Assembly: GCA_027924585.1 (NCBI GenBank)
Contig: BSBM01000486.1
Span: 43,084,501 to 43,148,500, forward strand
Source of the DNA: Larix kaempferi
Taxonomy: Eukaryota; Streptophyta; Pinopsida; Pinales; Pinaceae
Reading direction: 5' to 3'
Length of the DNA stretch: 64,000 nt
Below, piece by piece: positions 47,388 to 57,025 of this stretch (positions are counted from its first letter, which is position 1; each line of letters begins with the position of its first letter). The position numbers and the translations under genes are program-made. The notes under the pieces were generated by a model. That model ran no database searches. It saw only the letters and a program-made list of their open reading frames with translations, and was not told the origin of the DNA.

Positions 47388-47708
47388 TATAGATTCCCAC
47401 ATAAGGGATCTATCTAAAAATAAATCAACACAACAATGGTGAATGAAGAGAGAAATTACATACACAATGGATGAAGATAAAAAATAATTTATGTTATGTT
47501 ATTGAAAACAAATTACAATGCAATGATATAATGTTGTAACTCAACTAACTCCTGTGCTCATGCGAAGTAGGAGTAGAAATAGAGATTGGCTCAAATTACA
47601 ATGTGTATACCTCAACTAACTCAACTTGTACATGCGAAGTATGAGTGTTCGAGAGAGATTGACGCTACTAGAAGTAACAATTGTAATTGCTAACTAATAT
47701 CTCCAACA
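47388..47708 (-). mobile_element. Copia 5' LTR
   Basis: On the minus strand it starts TGTTGGAGATATTAGTTAGC at 47708 and runs about 320 bp to the PBS. It contains an internal near-duplication (GAGTTAGTTGAGGTATACAC and GAGTTAGTTGAGTTACAACA). No second LTR is found in the window, so only the 5' part of the element survives. Confidence 0.72.
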
Positions 47709-47910
47709 AATATCAAATTTGACAAATTTTCTCACGTTACCAAATTTATTGATTGTCTTGCCATACGATATTAAGTGGTAAGATATGTTTGACCAAATTT
47801 TTTACAATGTGATATTTTTCCTGTAAATAATATCACATTGTTATTTCAAGTTATTTTCTTTATGATATTTATCACATTTATTAACAATTTGTTCCATCAA
47901 TTTTTTTTGG

Positions 47911-48747
47911 TTGCTTTGCATTGCTTTCAAATTTTTATTTCAAGTTATTTTGAGTTTGATGTTTTTTTCATTTATATTTACATTTTTTATCAAATGTTTT
48001 TGTTTTTATTATTTTACATTGCTTAATTTGCGTAATTTTAGTATCTATAGGATATGTTGTGCACTTTTGTTTTTAAGGAAAATTATGAGGGTTCAAGATG
48101 TGTATATAGATGTTGAATATTGTACATTTTAAGGTATATTGTACATTTTCATTTTTGAGGGAGAGTGGGTAATGGTGGGTTGTAGATGTGCATTTGCTTT
48201 GCATTGCTTTCAAATTTTTATTTCAAATTATTTTAAGTTTGATGCTTTTTTTCATTTATATTTACATTTTTTATTAAATGTTTTTGTTTTTATTATTTTA
48301 CATTGCGTAATTTTATTATCTATAGGATACGTTGTGCACTTTTGTTTTTAAGGGAAAATTATGAGGGTTCAAGATGTGTATATACATTGAATATTGTACA
48401 TTTTAGGGTATATTGTACATTTTCATTCTTGAGAGAGGGTGGGTAGTGGTGGGTTGTAGGTGTGCATTTGCTTTACATTGCTTTCAAATTTTTATTTCAA
48501 GTTATTTTGAGTTTGATGCTTTTTTCATTTATATTTACATTTTTTATCAAATGTTTTTGTTTTTATTATTTTACATTGCGTAATTTGCTTAATTTTATTA
48601 TCTATAGGATACGTTGTGCACTTTTGTTTTTGAGGGAGAATTATGAGGGTTCAAGATGTGTATATACATTGAATATTGTACACTTTAGGGTATATTGTAC
48701 ATTTTCATTCTTGAGAGAGGGTGGGTAGTGGTGGGTTGTAGGTGTGC
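47911..48747. repeat. three tandem units of about 280 bp
   Basis: Units begin TTGCTTTGCATTGCTTTCAA at 47911 and 48194, and a variant begins at 48468 (periods 283 and 274). Each contains TATCTATAGGATAYGTTGTG, ATTATGAGGGTTCAAGATGT and two TATTGTACATTTT phrases, and ends GGTGGGTTGTAG.TGTGCATTT. The Phe-rich plus ORFs are by-products. This could be the edge of a satellite family. Confidence 0.95.
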
Positions 48748-48749
48748 AT

Positions 48750-49445
48750 TTATATATGCACACCTTCAAGCCAACACCCCGCTCCATACTTCTTTCCATA
48801 GTCTACCCTTGGATACCCACATCCAAGTATGCTCACATACCACAATGCACACCTTGAATCCTTTACCATGAGTTACACTTAGGGATGCATGTATATACAA
48901 GATGTACAACTTCAACCTCCATCATCTCATACTGTGAGAATTTGTCATAGCCTGAATCTAGTACACTAAGGAAATCTCACAATTAGTTTTGCAAGAATGC
49001 AGAGAAGGAATAACATTTCAACAGAATTAACATGAGAGAAGAAACTCAATATGATAAAACTCCATTGTCATATTATTGAACAATGATAGTACAATAAATA
49101 ATACACCTCATAGAGTAAATCCAAATGCACTAAAAGAAATTCAAGTAGCTCACAAAAGTAGGCTTACTAAAAAGGAAAAAAAAAACTCAATAGTGGCAAC
49201 ATCACTTTCCAAATCAGTCAAAGACATTATTTGAGATCATGATCTTGCTCATATAATAATAGATAGAAAAACCCATGCTTACATTACATATTACACACTA
49301 ATGACATGACATGATAGATAACTAAATTAAAAAATAAAAGTTAAATCAAATCTAAATTAAATTCCAACTTTGACACTCAAAATAGATTGTTTTCTTATGG
49401 AGGAAATAATGTTTCGGGGGATTACTATATGCCCTACGTAGACAT
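48750..49445. other. no gene recognised
   Basis: No supported ORF. It contains a copy of the ATCTTGCTCATATAATA phrase (about 49249). It ends at the LINE target site. Confidence 0.45.
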
Positions 49446-49464
49446 AAGAGTGCAAAAGAATTTT
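49446..49464. repeat. LINE target-site duplication, left
   Basis: AAGAGTGCAAAAGAATTTT matches 51657-51675 with one mismatch. Confidence 0.82.
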
Positions 49465-51658
49465 CTCGGATTGAGGTAGTACAAAATCTGTTCTTTATCA
49501 TCGTCAGCTGGAAGTTTCTCAGATTGGGGTATTACAGAATGTCCTACCTTTTAGCTTTTTGCCTTTGAATGTTGGATTTAAGTATCTTGGGTATATATTG
49601 AAACCCAATGATTATAGAGTGAAAGACTAGTATTGGCTTTTCAAAAAACTGGAAGGCGAAATTCATTGCTGGACAAATTGACTGTTATCTATTGGTGATC
49701 ATCTTATTCTAGTAAAGGCGGTCTTAACGAGTATACATGTGTTCTGTCTTTCATTATTTAGAGCTCCCAACTCTGTTTTATAGCATATTCGAAAACTTTG
49801 TTCTAATTTCTTATGGACAGGGGGTAAGGACCATAAAGGTCTGATTATGGCCAAATGGGACGATATCTCTCGTCCAGAAAGTAGCGGAGGCTAGGGTTTG
49901 AAAAATATGGAGATATTTAGGAAGGCTTTACATCTCAAAAGCCTTTCGCATGGCCTTTTTGGCACATTTTTATGGTATCAAGTTCTACAAGTAAAATACA
50001 TCAAACAGGATACCTCGTCATGGCTCCAGAATCCAAAAAAAAAATTGAGGAACTCTTCTATCATATGGAGAGGATTTATGAACGTTTTTAACTGGCTAGC
50101 AAAGGATTTACAGTGGCAGGTGGGTTCAGGTAGGCAGGTGGTGGTTGGAGTAGACGCGATTCTCAGGCTAGATGATGATTACAAATTATCTGATGAAATT
50201 CTTTCTATCCCAAGAGAGAAGGAAATTATTACTCTGAATTGCATGAAAAACATTCGAACTTATACCAGTAATATATATTGGATAAAAGGTGTAGATCTTG
50301 GGTTCTCTGGCAGATTAGAGTGGGAATGGAACAACTACTTCTCACAACTTGATGCTGCGGGATGCAGACTATCCAATGGAAATGATACAATTAAATGGAG
50401 TGGTAATCCGAGCACTGGAGAAATTACAACAAAATCGACTTATAAGGCTAGCACTCATTTCAGAAATTTCAATACTTAGCAGTGGTGGTTTAAAAGGATG
50501 TGGCGTTGGAAAATGCCTTTGAAGTATAAATATTTTGGGTGGTTTGCTTTGAAAGGTAAATTTAAGACTTGGGATAACTTGGGCAAAATTGGTTGGTATG
50601 GCCCAAGTTGGTGCTCTATTTGCAACTCTGATTTTGAAACCTTAAATCACATTCTGGTGTCATGTGTGTTCACAAGAGAGATCTGGAAAATTGTGTGTTC
50701 AGAATTGAATATCACTCAGGTTTGGGGTTTGGACAATTTTGACCAATGCTTCCTTAATTGGTTTAGAGATTGTAAAAATCATTATATGTTGCTGGTCATT
50801 ATCTCATGGGTTATATGGTCTACCAGAAACAAGGTAGTATTTGAAGATAAGAAGCAATGTGTTCAGAAGTTGATTGGTCAAATATTCTATATATACAATT
50901 CTATCTATAACAGCCAGGAGCCAAATATTGTTAAGAGGATTTGTTCCTTTGATCCAATATTCAATCGCCCAACTCTTTTCTTTGACGATGCAGCTCAAAA
51001 TGGCTTGTATGCAGCTGGAGGTGCTATCTATTGAAATGAATCACATTTCTTTACTGTGCGGATCAATTGTGGGAATGGAACAAATATGAAAGCAGAGCTA
51101 CTTTCATTATGGTGCGTTCTGAAGGTGGCTAGCATCTTTGGCATTGATGATCTAAAGATCTTTGGTGACTCAAGGGTTACTATTAAATGGGCGCTTGGCG
51201 AATGTGAACTAAAGGTGTTATCTCTCATTCAATGGTGTTCTTGGATCAAATCAGCTATGCAAAAGTTTGGGAATATTTCTATGGAGCACATTTATTGTCA
51301 ACATAATCAGCTGACAGACAAACTCTCAAAACAAGCTTTAAGTGGAGAATTCGGTATCTTGATCTGGGAAGAATTCTTTCAGTCCTAGGTTTTGAATCAG
51401 GGCTTACTTAAGTTCTTTCAGTAATTTGTCTGTCAGTTTGTGGAAGTGGGCATGTATAAATTGATATAACGTTTTAAGTTATTATGATGTATATTTTTGG
51501 GGGATTAGCTATTTTTTAGTATTTATGTTGTTTCTTATTTGGAAATCAAGGGCATATCACTGTCTCAGTAAAACACAGTCTTCTTCAAGACTTGTCAATC
51601 ATGTACCTTTTGATTCCTATGAATAACATTGGTATGCTTTTTTTCACTGGAAAAAAAA
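49465..51658 (+). mobile_element. 5'-truncated LINE: RT thumb, zf-RVT and RNase H
   Basis: The plus reading starts inside the RT thumb (LNVGFKYLGYILKPNDYRV, near 49566). It passes through SPNFLWTGG-like sequence and WGLKNMEIFRKALHLKSLSH (49898 on), then the linker VDAILRLDDDYKLSDEI. The zf-RVT (50498-51034) has WRWKMPLKYKYFGWF and CSICNSDFETLNHILVSC. RNase H follows: FFDDAAQNGLYAAGG, the glutamate in MKAELLSLWCVL, the aspartate in IFGDSRVTIKW, and HIYCQHNQLTDKLSKQAL near 51330. The catalytic Asp/Glu/Asp/Asp positions look kept, but stops at about 49630, 50478 and 51033 split the frame. An A-run (51651-51658) and the flanking duplications define it as one insertion of about 2.2 kb. Confidence 0.92.
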
Positions 51659-51675
51659 GAATGCAAAAGAATTTT
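51657..51675. repeat. LINE target-site duplication, right
   Basis: AAGAATGCAAAAGAATTTT, directly after the A-rich tail. Partner of 49446-49464. Confidence 0.82.
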
Positions 51676-52009
51676 ACGAAAATAATTTCTTCCTTAGCTC
51701 CATTTTATTTTTTTTCTATTTATTTAATATGTATTTCTATAATCCCACACCAAACAACTTTTAAAAAAATATTAATAAAAATTAAAATAAATATAAAAAA
51801 TAATGAAAACTTTAGCTATATTTTATGAAAACATTAAAATGTAAAAATTATGGAAAAAAACATATAGATAATAATTAATCCCCAAATTCTAAGATATAAA
51901 CACTTATTGATATATAACAGAAATAACATGGAAAACGTGTGCATAGAGATCCAAAATCAAGTAACCCGTCAAAGATAAAAGTTGTTTTAACCCATGGTTT
52001 AGAGATTCT
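51676..52009. other. 3' flank of the cullin gene
   Basis: The first 90 bp beyond the stop (51922-52009) are shared with the fragment at 45332. A dispersed motif lies at 51880-51903. On the minus strand TCAATAAG at about 51908 is the nearest poly(A)-signal-like word. No long A-tract follows the gene on its own strand. Confidence 0.5.
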
Positions 52010-54226
52010 TTAGGGAAGATATGTCAATAAATTAGAACTTTCTTCCCATTCCAAAAAATCCCTCGATATTAAAACATCAATTCGCTCTTTCATTGCTTTA
52101 AAATGGGGCTTGAACCTACTTTCAAGTTGTTCAACACATTCAGTCAATAGTTGTTGCTGAGGCAGGACTTTTCTTGCTTTCATGATACGAAGTATTGCAG
52201 CATCTATTGCCTCACATCTCCCTTCATTAACCTTTTCAATGGTCTTTTTCTTCTCATCCACTTCTGCGAGTGGAATCCTAATCTTCCTCAATTTGTGTGT
52301 AAAGTTGGGATTGAATTCAAAATTGTCACCTGTACATATTCTTGTACTGATCGGCTCCTTCAGAAGAATTTTATACTTTCCACAAGCAACTGAATGTAGT
52401 AGTTTCATAACATATTCATCTTCCAAATTTAACTGAGCTTTGATTTCTTCATAACTCAACTTTATATGGTCATTGAAGAGCAATAACAGAATCGCCTGGC
52501 ATGTTGTTACTGATATTTCTATTGCCTTGGTATCAAATTTGGCGATCATATCGCAAGTCCCCAAGGAGTAAATCCATGTAAGTTTACGGTGGTTATATAT
52601 TCTGGAATAAAATTCATTGAACACCTCAAGGCATCTACCCATCTCAGAAGGTAGATTAATGTCTGAAGACCTGAACGTTGGCCAAAACGCAGTATTCAAT
52701 ACTGTAACAGCAAACGTTATATTTAGTTTGTTTTCAGAAAAATTTAACTGGGCTTGGAGTTCCTTTGAAACTATGAAATCATTAACCATGACCTGCATCT
52801 TTTTTGTAAACTGAGAACCACACTGCTGCTTCAAGTTTACCAATATCTTCTGCTCATGATCAATATTTGCACTTCTATCAAACAATAATCTGTGAGTTAA
52901 TTTTTTTGTGCAAAATTCTTCAAATAAATCTTTATCAGTCACATATTCAACAAGTTTTATTGCCTTTTCCAACATACCCTCAATTTGATCATCACTGTTT
53001 TTGAAAATGCCACGCTTCTTAACTATATTATCACAAAACACTGCCAACAACTCTGCGCTTGTGCTCCCACCAACTGCTTTATTGCATATTACTACAACTG
53101 CTTCCTTTAAAGCCTTAAAAAGGCGCATATTATTTTGAAATGCATTCTCCACATAATCCATATACTTGTCATGCATTTCAATCAGTTTTTGCACAAATTC
53201 ATGTTCTTGTATTAGACATACATCCCTTAAATTTGACTCATCGTTCACAGCATCTTCTGCCCATTTAACCAGTGCTATTCCTTGGCTGGTTATATGCTGT
53301 TCAAAAATACTTGCCACTGGTTCGAGGCTTCTGGGTATTCTACAAAACAACCTGTACAATCTAGCAACATCATTTTTCTTATCATCCCTAATCAACGCAA
53401 GGAAACCTGAATCCTGTTTTTCTAAAAGTTGAGATATATAAGGGCAAAGTAATTCATTTTGCACCATCTCCAATAACTTATTCTTGCTTCTTGACTGCAA
53501 GTAATGTGCAACTTTGTCCTCTTCAAGTTTTAAACACTCTTCAACCTTCAGCATATATTCTGGACAAGAATCCTGTAAAATCCATAAAGCAGCTTTTCGA
53601 GCATAGTAAGTTCGAGTATCTTCTAACAGGGGCTTTTCAAAAGCAATCTTGTAGTAATCAAACATGGGCTTTTCCATACCAATTTCCACATAAATGCTTA
53701 CAATGTTTTTCAACAAAACCCCGTCAATCTGCTCTCCCTCGCGCTCTCTATTAATCAAATCAAAGACAGCCTTCATCACTTGAATCTGTGTGTGAGCATT
53801 GAAGACAACCTTAAGGAAACATAAGAAGCCAACATCTCTTAGAGGGAGCAACTTTTCCCTCCTCACGAAGTGACGTTCCAAATAAGAGAACAGTTTTGGT
53901 ATAAACTGGACCATGGCCTTGTGATTTTCCCAGCGTTTCACAAATTCTCGTAACATGAATTCATTATTTTGTTTCTTCAATGCTGGTAAAACGACCAAAG
54001 CGTTGTAATCTTCAAGCGACTTCCTGTACAGATCATACAGTGGCTGTAAGTAGTCAGGATGGTGACGGCTTTTTCTGCACATTTTGCATATAGTATTATA
54101 AGTTTGCATGTACTCTTCCACATCTAAAGTATCGGTCAAAGCTCCTTCCACTCTGTTTATAATTTTTTGTATACCAGTGGAGACCAAAGCGCTTCCTTCC
54201 TCCCATGTTATCAACTGCTTCTCCAT
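52010..54226 (-). CDS. CUL1-like: intronless CUL1-type cullin
   Basis: Cullin-1 is the scaffold of SCF ubiquitin ligases: the N-terminal repeats bind SKP1 and F-box proteins, and the C-terminal globular domain binds RBX1. The 738-codon frame is uninterrupted, and that is the length I recall for Arabidopsis CUL1. N-terminal cullin repeats include EYMQTYNTICKMC (about residue 40), LREFVKRWENHKAMV and KEREGEQID-like REREGEQIDGVLLKN. The cullin homology domain has KKLTHRLLFDRSANIDHEQK, LKQQCGSQFTKKMQVMV, WPTFRSSDINLPSEM and HRKLTWIYSLGTC. The C-terminal winged helix has the NEDD8 site ILRIMKARKVL (Lys near 683). It ends LTYLP, where canonical proteins end FRYLA. Changes such as FEEFCTKKL for FYRKKL show marked divergence. 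Plant CUL1 genes normally have many introns; none is present. A retrogene or relaxed duplicate is likely; intactness suggests it is young or under selection. Confidence 0.93.
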   Translation of the reverse strand: MEKQLITWEEGSALVSTGIQKIINRVEGALTDTLDVEEYMQTYNTICKMCRKSRHHPDYLQPLYDLYRKSLEDYNALVVLPALKKQNNEFMLREFVKRWENHKAMVQFIPKLFSYLERHFVRREKLLPLRDVGFLCFLKVVFNAHTQIQVMKAVFDLINREREGEQIDGVLLKNIVSIYVEIGMEKPMFDYYKIAFEKPLLEDTRTYYARKAALWILQDSCPEYMLKVEECLKLEEDKVAHYLQSRSKNKLLEMVQNELLCPYISQLLEKQDSGFLALIRDDKKNDVARLYRLFCRIPRSLEPVASIFEQHITSQGIALVKWAEDAVNDESNLRDVCLIQEHEFVQKLIEMHDKYMDYVENAFQNNMRLFKALKEAVVVICNKAVGGSTSAELLAVFCDNIVKKRGIFKNSDDQIEGMLEKAIKLVEYVTDKDLFEEFCTKKLTHRLLFDRSANIDHEQKILVNLKQQCGSQFTKKMQVMVNDFIVSKELQAQLNFSENKLNITFAVTVLNTAFWPTFRSSDINLPSEMGRCLEVFNEFYSRIYNHRKLTWIYSLGTCDMIAKFDTKAIEISVTTCQAILLLLFNDHIKLSYEEIKAQLNLEDEYVMKLLHSVACGKYKILLKEPISTRICTGDNFEFNPNFTHKLRKIRIPLAEVDEKKKTIEKVNEGRCEAIDAAILRIMKARKVLPQQQLLTECVEQLESRFKPHFKAMKERIDVLISRDFLEWEESSNLLTYLP

Positions 54227-54547
54227 TATAATCTCTCAATAGTAATTGCTTAGATATTCGACTCTCTCAGCCTTCAGTTATTGATTCTTGAATCCTTCCC
54301 GCCTACAAAGATTGCACAGAATTACAACTTCCGATAGCGAATAACTATACGAAAATATGTTGTACGAAATCTTGTCAATAATTTGATAAATTTTGCCAAT
54401 GGAATAATAGATTTATAGGAGCGTTGGGAGACTCAATCCATATAGCGGGGCGTTGTAGCATTCAGGCCGACAATTTTGTAATATTTTCTCTTCACAGATT
54501 TAAAGTTAGAAAGAAATCAAATTGTTTGAGTTTTTTTCTAAACAAAT
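54227..54547 (-). promoter_or_regulatory. cullin 5' leader and proximal promoter region
   Basis: Sequence upstream of the ATG. On minus, ATCTTTGTAGGCGGGAAGG (about 54310-54292) contains a good 3' splice-site-like TTTGTAG. A leader intron or a retained parental leader is therefore possible. No clear TATA box was placed. A MITE lies about 320 bp upstream of the start codon. Confidence 0.35.
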
Positions 54548-54784
54548 TACACCTCAAGAAATTGGATTCCTCTTGATACTTGGTAGATGCAAGTTTTAGA
54601 TGGATCTATAAGTCGATAGATATAAACATGAGAATGGAGATAGAGATCTCATTACATCCAATAGAAATATATTAAAATGTATCAATAAAATATCATAAAA
54701 AAATAATAATGTGAATATTTATATATAAATTAATCATTATATGATATATCAAGGACAGAGAGGGATCCAATTTCTTGAGGTGTA
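54548..54784. mobile_element. 237-bp MITE with 24-26 bp terminal inverted repeats
   Basis: Left end TACACCTCAAGAAATTGGAT and right end ATCCAATTTCTTGAGGTGTA are reverse complements. The outer TA at both ends fits a TA target duplication of the Tc1/mariner (Stowaway-like) type. No coding capacity. It sits in the upstream region of the cullin gene. Confidence 0.88.
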
Positions 54785-54818
54785 GTTTTTTTACATTAAA
54801 TACAGATTTAGAAAAATA

Positions 54819-54890
54819 TACACCTCAAGAAATTGGATCCCTCCTAATGCTCTAGAAATCTCGGTTTAAGATGGATCTATGTTGGTTTTA
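54819..54890 (+). mobile_element. second MITE, left part only
   Basis: TACACCTCAAGAAATTGGAT recurs at 54819, and the interior (AAGATGGATCTAT) follows as in the first MITE (TTTTAGATGGATCTAT). No right terminus is found before the gypsy remnant, so it is truncated. Confidence 0.75.
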
Positions 54891-55059
54891 CATATTTTAT
54901 TTTATGAGCCTAAGTGGATTTTTTAAATATTTTATATTCCTCCCGCATACTCTGGGTTGTAGAGCACCTCACTACTCTTAGTGCAATAACCACATCCGTT
55001 CTTGATCAACCCACTCCATTACCAACCAAACTATCAATCATTATTATTATGATTTCAAG

Positions 55060-55800
55060 GAACAACTACTATGATTGTGTGTGCCAAGGTTATATAGTTT
55101 CTAAACATGGGTTGAAGAAGGTAGAACCAATCAAGCTGATCCATCTACCCAAACATAAAGAGGAGGTGCAATCATTCTTGGGCACAAGATAAATTTCCCG
55201 AAGAGATTGATTTGAACATAAAGAGGAGGTACAATCATTCTTGGGCACAAGATAAATTTCCCAAAGAGATTGATTTGAAACATTATAGAGATCGTTAAAG
55301 ACATTATTGATATGCTGAAGAAAGATAGTGAAATCAAATGGTCCACTGAAGCTAGAAAGCTAGAAGTTCATTTCATCACCGATCTTGGTAAGCCTCGAAT
55401 ACACTTAATATTTCCTTATTTTTTCCTTTTCTTCTAAAAATACTATTACTGCTGTGTTATTGTAAAAATATGTGGAAGGATATGTGTAACCCATCTTGTG
55501 TTATTCTAAAAATATGTTACAGGATATGCACAACCCATAGTCTTTTCAGTAAACCATTAAGAGATGTTGAGTCGAGGTACTAAATTTTTTCTAAGATTAT
55601 GCATTACATTCAAACTTCATTGCATATGTGCCCAGAAATGTTCTCAAAGATTTTCTTAGTAAGTTGAACAACAAAGGAAGGAGGGTAAAATGAATTGCAA
55701 AAATACACGAATATGAGCTAGAAATTAGGCCTACAAAGGTTGTCAAAGGAAAAAGGTTAGGGTTATCTAAATACCAACAAATCATCCACTAGAATTGGAA
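55060..55800 (+). pseudogene. Ty3/gypsy RT-RNase H remnant
   Basis: CQGYIVSKHGLKK, then EPIKLIHLPKHKEEVQSFLG (55081-55187) is the conserved end of gypsy RT, and IIEIVKDIIDMLKKDSEIKW (near 55285) follows it in gypsy elements. RPTKVVKGKRLGLSKYQ near 55725 corresponds to the RNase H/connection end. Between them the frame is lost. A 63-bp tandem duplication (55153-55278) repeats the KHKEEVQSFLG segment. It precedes the integrase remnant on the same strand and is probably the same element. Confidence 0.85.
55153..55278. repeat. 63-bp tandem duplication inside gypsy RT
   Basis: ACATAAAGAGGAGGTGCAAT at 55153 and ACATAAAGAGGAGGTACAAT at 55216. The copies differ at two positions (G/A and G/A). It duplicates 21 codons. 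Confidence 0.95.
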
Positions 55801-56082
55801 GAAATAGATCCACAAGAAGCAAGTTTGAAGTTAAAGGCAAAGTTTCAACATTTGCATAGTATAAGGATATTGTCTTTTATCCACAAAATCTACAATGCCC
55901 ACCATATTTTGATAAAGAAAATACAAATTCTTTAAAATTAAAAGAAGTTAAATATTTCATTGTGGATAAACAACTTTTCCACACAGATCCCCGTGGTACC
56001 TTACTAAATTGCATTGTTGACTCGAAGAAACACTCGAAATAATAGATGATCTTTAGAAGGGAATATGTTGTGGCCATCATGA

Positions 56083-56994
56083 TTGGAGGGCTACTACCCC
56101 TATTATTGGCCCATATTATTTCAAGGAAGAATTACGACTACTACAGGTAACTTCTGGAGGTCACTGTTTAAAGGGTTGAACACAACTTTAAATTTTAGTA
56201 TAGCATTTCATCCACATACGGATGGTCAAACAGAAAGAGTAAACCAAGTTTTAGAAGATTTATTAAGAATGTATGTTAAGGATCAGCCTGGTAAGTGGGA
56301 AGACTACTTGCACTTAGCAGAATTTGCATATAATAATCATTATCATGCATCAATCGGACTTATTCCTTTTGAAATTCTTTATGGTAGGAAATGTAATACA
56401 CTTGTTTCATGGAATGATCCAGTAAATAGAGTTGTTTTAGGACCTGAATTATTGCAGGAGTTAGAACTAATTGTGAAACAGGTGCAAGGACATTTAAAAG
56501 CTTCCCAAGATAGGCAGAAAAGTCAAGCAGATTCAAAAAGAACTCATAAAGAGTTCCAAGTTGGTGAACATGTATTCCTCAAGGTAAGACCGAAAAAGAG
56601 TTCACTGAAATTGGGAAGCTGTGCCAAGTTGGCACCTAGGTATTGCGGTCCTTTCGAAATATTGTCTAAGGTTGGAGCAGTGGCATACCAACTGGCTTTG
56701 CCACCTAACTTAAAAATACATAATGTTTTTCATATATCGTTTTTAAAGAAATATGTGCACGATACTACTCATGTTGTAAACTGGAATGATGTACAGGTGG
56801 GACAAGACGGATATTTTCTGGTGGAATCGGATTGTATCCTCGAAAGGAGGGAAACTATTCTCCAGAATCGCAGCAATGGGCAAGTGAAGGTGCAATGGAA
56901 GCACCTTAGCCTAGAAGAGGCAACCTGGGAGTTGGAGAGTAGTATGCGGGCAACATACCCAACTCTGTTTCAAGAACACTCAAGGAGTGATTAA
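56083..56994 (+). pseudogene. Ty3/gypsy chromovirus integrase C-terminal half with chromodomain
   Basis: Real homology starts near 56140 with TGNFWRSLFKGLNTTLNFS. The integrase core end FHPHTDGQTERVNQVLEDLL carries the third catalytic acidic residue (Glu of QTERVNQVLE). LAEFAYNNHYHASIGLIPFE and YGRKCNTLVSW follow. GPFEILSKVGAVAYQLALP and HNVFHISFLKKYV form the GPY/F module. The chromodomain is near the C-terminus (ERRETILQNR, VKVQWKHLSLEEATWELES), likely targeting heterochromatin. The HHCC zinc finger and first two acidic residues are missing, so it is not functional. The frame itself is open for 300 codons, so decay here is recent or slight. The polypurine tract follows 19 bp after the stop. 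Confidence 0.92.
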
Positions 56995-57012
56995 CTCGAG
57001 GGCGATGTTGAG

Positions 57013-57025
57013 ACTTAAGGGGGGG
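57013..57025 (+). other. gypsy polypurine tract
   Basis: ACTTAAGGGGGGG (TTAAGGGGGGGTG in context) lies directly before TGTATGTCACC, the expected PPT-to-LTR junction downstream of the chromodomain. Confidence 0.85.

Noticed and set aside
47838-48728. Phe-rich small hydrophobic ORFs repeated three times
   Set aside because: They follow the 280-bp tandem repeat in T-rich DNA, without a conserved start or a family match.
52151-53754. Plus-strand ORFs within the cullin region
   Set aside because: Antisense shadows of the cullin coding sequence.
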